64,000 bases of DNA, taken from contig NZ_CP092107.1 in NCBI RefSeq assembly GCF_029016485.1, positions 62,001 to 126,000 of the forward strand, in the 5' to 3' direction. Positions 60,049 to 64,000 of the stretch are shown piece after piece. The notes under the pieces were generated by a model. The model worked only from the letters and a program-made list of their open reading frames with translations. It searched no databases and was not told where the DNA came from. The stretch is from Vibrio sp. JC009. GTDB taxonomy: Bacteria; Pseudomonadota; Gammaproteobacteria; Enterobacterales; Vibrionaceae. Numbering within the stretch: position 1 is the stretch's first letter; the number at the start of each line of letters is the position of its first letter. The position numbers and the translations under genes are program-made.

Positions 60049-62766
60049 ATGGAAGCAGTTGTGATTAAAGAAAAAGTAATGGCTTATGCCCATAAGATAA
60101 GCATGGTTAAGCCGGGGTCATCAAGGGGACTTACGCCGGATGATCCTGAATATAAGGTCCTGGAGCCTATTTTGACCGAAGAGATGGCTGAGGTCGGTCT
60201 GTGTCTTGAAATGCATGATAATCCGCTAAGCGCAGAAGAGGTTGCTGCTAAGTGCGGCAAGCCGGCAGAGCAGGTTGAAAAGCTGTTGTGGCAACTGGCT
60301 GTGGTGGGAGGAGCATTTGTTAACAGGATCAATGGAGTGGACAGATACTGGCACGATATCTGGGTACCGGGCCATATGGAGATGATTGTTAACAATAAAG
60401 AACTTATCGAAAAGTATCCGCAGTTGGGGGAAGCTTTCGATGCTTTCGGAAAAAAGCGTGGCCCTATGGCGGCAGGAAATATACCGGTAGGTAACGGACC
60501 GATGCGGGTGATTCCTATTGAGAGCGCCATTGACGGAGATACCCGCAGCGCATCGTTTGAGGAGGTATCCGGATATCTGGAAGCAAACACGGTTTTCTCT
60601 TTGTCAGACTGTGCGTGCAGGACTTCCCGCGAGGCGATGGGAGAGGGGTGCGGGCACCTGAAAGAGGATATGTGTATTCAGATGGGGCATGCTGCTGAGT
60701 ACTATATTCGCACAGGACGTGGCCGAGCGATCAGTCGTGAAGATGCTTATGAAGTGATAAGAAAAGCCGAAGAAAATGGTCTGATGCACCAGATCCCCAA
60801 TTTTGACGGCAGCGGGAAAACCCATGCTATCTGTAACTGCTGTGGCTGTGGCTGCTTTGCATTAAGACTGGCTACCCAGTGGCAAAACCCGGATATGATC
60901 CGCTCAAACTATGTTGTAAAAATCGACAAAGATAAATGTGTCGCTTGTGGTGAGTGTGTGGAGACCTGCCCGACCAACGCGCTAAAGCTAGGGCAAAAGC
61001 TCTGTTCACCTCACACATCGAAGGCTCCGGTATGGAAAGAGACGCCGCGCGATACCGAGTGGGGCTCTGAGCGTTTTAATCCGGATTACCGGGTTAACAA
61101 ACAGGTGAGCATGGATGAAGGTACCGCACCCTGTAAGGCGGGGTGTCCGGCGCATATCGGTATTCAGGGCTATATGAAGCTTGCTGCTCAGGGCAAATAC
61201 ACTGAGGCGTTGAAGCTGATCAAAAAAGAGAATCCGTTCCCGGCGGTTTGCGGCCGGATTTGTCCTAAGAACTGTGAGTCGGCCTGTACACGAGGGGATA
61301 TTGATGACCCGGTTGCCATCGATGATATTAAAAAGTTTATTGCCCAGCAGGACTTAAATGCCGCTACCCGGTACGTGCCGGAAAAGCGTTACGATTGCCA
61401 TGACAAAAAGATCGCTGTTGTGGGTAGCGGGCCTGCCGGACTTTCCTGTGCCTATTTTCTCGCTCTTGATGGTTACAACGTCACCGTCTATGAGAAGCAA
61501 CCTGTGGTGGGGGGAATGTTGACTTTGGGCATTCCTTCTTATCGTCTTGAGAAAGAAGTTATCAATGCGGAAATCGATATCCTCCGTGAACTGGGCGTTC
61601 AGTTCTGTACCGGGGTTGAAGTGGGGCGAGATATTAGCATCGCACAGATGCGCGAGCAGGGCTTTAACGCCTTCTATATTGCCATAGGTGCACAGGCAGG
61701 CCGGAAACTGGGCCTGGAAGGTGAAGAGGCTGAGGGCGTTTGTACCGGCGTTGATTTCTTACGTGAAGTCAACTTGGGCAATAAAGCCGAGCTAAATGGC
61801 AAGGTTGTGGTGATTGGCGGAGGAAACGTGGCTATCGATGTCGCCCGTACCGCTGTGCGCAGCGGGGCTGAAAAAGTCACTCTATTCTGCCTTGAAGGAC
61901 GCTATCAGATGCCGGCGCACGATGAAGAAGTCGAAGAGGCTCTGGAAGAGGGCATTGATATCTGCAATCGCTGGGGGCCGAAACGCATCTTAACGGATAA
62001 CGGCAGAGTAACAGGTATTGAACTGCATAAATGTCTGTCAGTGCTTGACGACTCCGGGCGCTTTAATCCGGCCTTTGATACTGAAAACTCAGTTGTTATT
62101 GATGCAGAGCATGTGCTTATTTCAGTGGGACAGGCAATGCAGTGGGGTGAGCTGCTCACCGGTAGCCAAGTTGAGCTTAATCCGAACCAGACGGTGAAAG
62201 CAAACCAGTTAACTTTCCAGACGGCAGAAGAGGACATTTTTGTTGGCGGCGATGCCATGACAGGCCCCCGCTTTGCCATTGATGCCATTGCTCAGGGTAA
62301 AGAGGGGTCAATCTCCATCCATCGCTATGTTCAGAGTGGTCAGAGTCTGGAAATTGGCCGCTTAAAGCGCCAGTACACATCATTCGATAAAGAGAGCATT
62401 CAGTTTGGCGGCTTTGATAATACGCCGCGTCAGCGCATTGCCCATGTGAATGGACGTGAGTCGAAAGCCACCTTCCGTGATCTGAGAGGGACCTTTACCG
62501 AAGATCAGGTAAAAAAGGAAGCAGAGCGATGTCTGGGCTGCGGTGTCGTAGTGCCGGATGAGTATATGTGCGTCGGTTGTGGCTCCTGTACAACCAAGTG
62601 TAAGTTTGGTGCCATTTCTCTGGTGAAAACCTTTGATGCCGAGGGCGATGCCCTTAAAGACGCCAGGAAAAAAATCATTAAACATGCACTGAAACGTAAA
62701 GTGAAGATAACGGTGAATAAGCCCATTAAGAAGATTAAGCGGATCTTTGCGATTTCTGAGGAGTAA
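60049..62766 (+). CDS. Fe-S/FAD oxidoreductase: multi-cluster N-terminus fused to GltD-like flavin domain
   Basis: 905 residues. N-terminal domain (about 1-110) with a winged-helix look (LSAEEVAAKCGKPAEQVEKLLWQL); Cys regions DCACRTSREAMGEGCG...DMCIQ and CNCCGCGCFAL shared with the protein at 27330-28628; ferredoxin repeat CVACGECVETCPTNA; then a GltD-like part with CKAGCPAHIGIQGYM and CGRICPKNCESACTRGD, FAD motif VVGSGPAGLSCAY and NAD(P) motif VIGGGNVAIDVARTA; and a C-terminal ferredoxin segment CVGCGSCTTKCKFGAI. Expected to move electrons between NAD(P)H and a partner acceptor. Placement between hypB and hypA ties it to a nickel protein, or to reduction during maturation. The combination is unusual to me. 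Confidence 0.9.
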   Translation: MEAVVIKEKVMAYAHKISMVKPGSSRGLTPDDPEYKVLEPILTEEMAEVGLCLEMHDNPLSAEEVAAKCGKPAEQVEKLLWQLAVVGGAFVNRINGVDRYWHDIWVPGHMEMIVNNKELIEKYPQLGEAFDAFGKKRGPMAAGNIPVGNGPMRVIPIESAIDGDTRSASFEEVSGYLEANTVFSLSDCACRTSREAMGEGCGHLKEDMCIQMGHAAEYYIRTGRGRAISREDAYEVIRKAEENGLMHQIPNFDGSGKTHAICNCCGCGCFALRLATQWQNPDMIRSNYVVKIDKDKCVACGECVETCPTNALKLGQKLCSPHTSKAPVWKETPRDTEWGSERFNPDYRVNKQVSMDEGTAPCKAGCPAHIGIQGYMKLAAQGKYTEALKLIKKENPFPAVCGRICPKNCESACTRGDIDDPVAIDDIKKFIAQQDLNAATRYVPEKRYDCHDKKIAVVGSGPAGLSCAYFLALDGYNVTVYEKQPVVGGMLTLGIPSYRLEKEVINAEIDILRELGVQFCTGVEVGRDISIAQMREQGFNAFYIAIGAQAGRKLGLEGEEAEGVCTGVDFLREVNLGNKAELNGKVVVIGGGNVAIDVARTAVRSGAEKVTLFCLEGRYQMPAHDEEVEEALEEGIDICNRWGPKRILTDNGRVTGIELHKCLSVLDDSGRFNPAFDTENSVVIDAEHVLISVGQAMQWGELLTGSQVELNPNQTVKANQLTFQTAEEDIFVGGDAMTGPRFAIDAIAQGKEGSISIHRYVQSGQSLEIGRLKRQYTSFDKESIQFGGFDNTPRQRIAHVNGRESKATFRDLRGTFTEDQVKKEAERCLGCGVVVPDEYMCVGCGSCTTKCKFGAISLVKTFDAEGDALKDARKKIIKHALKRKVKITVNKPIKKIKRIFAISEE

Positions 62767-62770
62767 CAAT

Positions 62771-62798
62771 AAACGGGCAGGATTCGTTCTGCCCGTTT
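62771..62798 (+). other. hairpin between the oxidoreductase gene and hypA
   Basis: 10-bp stem AAACGGGCAG / CTGCCCGTTT with an 8-base loop, directly after the oxidoreductase stop and before the hypA RBS (GGAGG). Terminator-like but with only TTT after it; it probably adjusts hypA expression. Confidence 0.75.
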
Positions 62799-62811
62799 CC
62801 GGAGGTTAAAA

Positions 62812-63153
62812 ATGCATGAATTAGGTGTTGTGATAGAAGTGGTGAAAAGGGTTGAAAGTATCGCCCGCGAGAATCAGCTGGCTGAGGTTGAAACCATTGT
62901 GCTTCAGATTGGCGAGCTTTCTTCAATGATCCCCAAATATGTTAAAGAGTGCTTTCCTGCTGCGGTTGATGGTACAAGGCTGGAGAAGACTAAACTGGAG
63001 ATAGAGATCATCCCTGCCAATGCAATGTGTAAAGGGTGCAGGGAGGTATTTAATATTTTACAAAGCCGATCGGTCTGCCCTCACTGTGAGAGCAGAGAAT
63101 GGGGCCTGCTAAGCGGAAAGGAGTTTCTGATTAAAGAAATTGTGGCTTGTTAG
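62812..63153 (+). CDS. hypA: HypA-like nickel metallochaperone
   Basis: 113 residues, full length. N-terminal MHEL with the nickel-binding His2, GVVIEVVKRVESIARENQLAEVETIVLQIGELSSM, and the zinc site formed by CKGC and CPHC. HypA delivers nickel together with HypB. RBS GGAGG lies eight bases upstream. Third gene of the hypB operon; its stop overlaps the convergent gene at 63150 by four bases. Confidence 0.94.
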   Translation: MHELGVVIEVVKRVESIARENQLAEVETIVLQIGELSSMIPKYVKECFPAAVDGTRLEKTKLEIEIIPANAMCKGCREVFNILQSRSVCPHCESREWGLLSGKEFLIKEIVAC

Positions 63154-63476
63154 GCCGCAGTGGCTTCAGGCTCACTGTTTTTCATTATGTGCTTTTTTAG
63201 CTTTTTGCGCAGCTTATTCAGTGACAGATCAAATTGCGACTGGTTGTTATTTGGCACCGTCGCTTTAAATGCTTTCCATTTGGAGTCCTGCCAGCGTTCT
63301 ACCAGTCCTACCGCTTCTTCTGCATCCCAGTGCAGCATGTAGCGGCTCTGGCCATTGGAATACATGGAGTAGGTTGAGCCGCACTTATCAGTGACAGTAT
63401 CTTCGATGAGTTCGTAAAAGCAAAATTCGTCCAGTACTTCAACTAAACCAGACTTAAACTCTTGGTATGTAGTCAT
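63150..63476 (-). CDS. small protein of unknown function
   Basis: 108 residues from the ATG at 63476 (MTTYQEFKSGLVEVLDEFCFYELIEDTVTDKCGSTYSMYSNGQSRYMLHWDAEEAVGLVERW); the frame extends to 63563 without a better start. Soluble, with a basic C-terminal helix (LNKLRKKLKKHIMKN). I do not know a family. Convergent with hypA. Confidence 0.72.
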   Translation of the reverse strand: MTTYQEFKSGLVEVLDEFCFYELIEDTVTDKCGSTYSMYSNGQSRYMLHWDAEEAVGLVERWQDSKWKAFKATVPNNNQSQFDLSLNKLRKKLKKHIMKNSEPEATAA

Positions 63477-63849
63477 ACCGCATCCCCAAAAATGGCTTAT
63501 CCGGGCGCAACATACCGCAATTAAACTGGTTTGACAAACGCCTTTTCCCGGGCTTATCGACACCTTGTCCCCCTGAAATTTGGATGAATGCCAGATAAAA
63601 AACAGATAAGGTTATCTTATCGAATGCCTGAAATATTTTAAATATCAGGCGGTTAGCGCTGAAAGGCGTTGACTGTAATTTTATGTTAATATACGCGGCG
63701 CGAGATTGAGCAATTAGCCAAAAGTCAGCCCGGTACGGGTGATTTTTTACCAATGTTGTGAACATGGTACGAGCTGGCCAATCAAATATTAACCGGAATG
63801 GAGTTGGTTTTTTCTATTCGTTAATTCGAATATGTGAATGTCATAATTT
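63477..63849. promoter_or_regulatory. upstream region of the BCCT transporter with a structured leader
   Basis: About 370 bases, no gene. TTGACT at 63669 with TATAC 15 bases later is a possible promoter. A long interrupted stem follows at 63724-63778 (GTCAGCCCG...GTAC / GTACGAGCTGGC) with the palindrome ATGTT-GTG-AACAT in its loop. It could be a leader RNA that affects the osmolyte transporter. Confidence 0.5.
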
Positions 63850-64000
63850 ATGAGTTTTAAATCAAAAAAATACAGTATTGATTCTACAGACTATCAGGTT
63901 GGTCAGGATAACATCAATAAGTGGGGCATGGATGTCCACAACACAGTTTTTACCGCTTCTGCAGGTCTATCGATTCTTTTCATTGTTACTCTGTTAACAC
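63850..64000 (+). CDS. BCCT-family transporter (betaine/choline/carnitine), 5' end
   Basis: First 50 residues of a gene that runs out of the window. MSFKSKKYSIDSTDYQVGQDNINKWGMDVHNTVFTASAGLSILFIVTLLT: the N-terminal tail and start of TM1 of vibrio BCCT transporters, which take up glycine betaine and similar osmolytes with sodium. Substrate cannot be told from this part. Confidence 0.85.
   Translation, partial: MSFKSKKYSIDSTDYQVGQDNINKWGMDVHNTVFTASAGLSILFIVTLLT

Overview
The window looks like a Vibrionaceae chromosome, most likely a Vibrio. The grounds are a LuxP/LuxQ AI-2 pair, the yccS-helD-mgsA block shared with enterobacteria, a manA / mannose-type PTS / AraC block that I recall from V. 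cholerae, selD-selU, and Vibrio-type intergenic repeats. I recognised no rRNA, tRNA, CRISPR array, plasmid or phage gene.

Layout. 1-13.6 kb: 3' end of luxP, luxQ, a PilZ protein, yccS, helD, a VOC protein, mgsA, then divergent torT and torS without torR in view. 13.6-26.2 kb: an apparent accessory block bounded by two related repeats in opposite orientation. It holds a complete L-idonate/gluconate to Entner-Doudoroff route (YieH-like phosphatase, LacI regulator, edd, gluconokinase, idnD, idnO, TRAP transporter, eda), then a LysR gene divergent from an accD-like gene. That accD carries Leu where sensitive AccD has Met203, the change known from the andrimid self-resistance protein AdmT. 26.2-29.9 kb: YqaB-like phosphatase, GtrA protein, multi-cluster Fe-S protein and a diguanylate cyclase. 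29.9-36.5 kb: a two-component system followed by a glucose/mannose-type ABC importer, all on the minus strand. 36.7-43.3 kb: cold-shock protein, manA, EIIABC, an AraC regulator, and a small PTS group containing an EIIA fused to an HPr-like domain that lacks its histidine. 43.4-46.6 kb: methyltransferase, a large inverted repeat, selD, selU, and a miniature element with a Tn5-type outside end.

46.6-54.5 kb: a probable iron-responsive locus. feoA, an atypical feoB and a small Cys-rich membrane protein run rightward from a region with two Fur-box-like sites. A DUF4198 protein, two related small secreted Cys proteins (one frameshifted) and an ABC exporter-like pair (DUF4857 permease plus ATPase) run leftward from it. 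54.6-54.9 kb: an intergenic transcription unit with a near-consensus sigma-70 promoter and a terminator (candidate sRNA). 54.9-59.1 kb: aldehyde dehydrogenase, orphan CitB-type response regulator, a second miniature element nested in another repeat, and a PrpF/YbhH isomerase. 59.3-63.2 kb: hypB, a 905-residue Fe-S/flavin oxidoreductase and hypA in one operon with no hydrogenase structural gene. The window ends in the start of a BCCT osmolyte transporter.

The loci I think most worth following are the duplicate AccD with the resistance residue, the Feo-linked ABC/DUF4198 locus, the hydrogenase-free hypB-oxidoreductase-hypA operon, and the candidate sRNA. All names rest on reading the translations and on remembered family motifs; no database search was possible.
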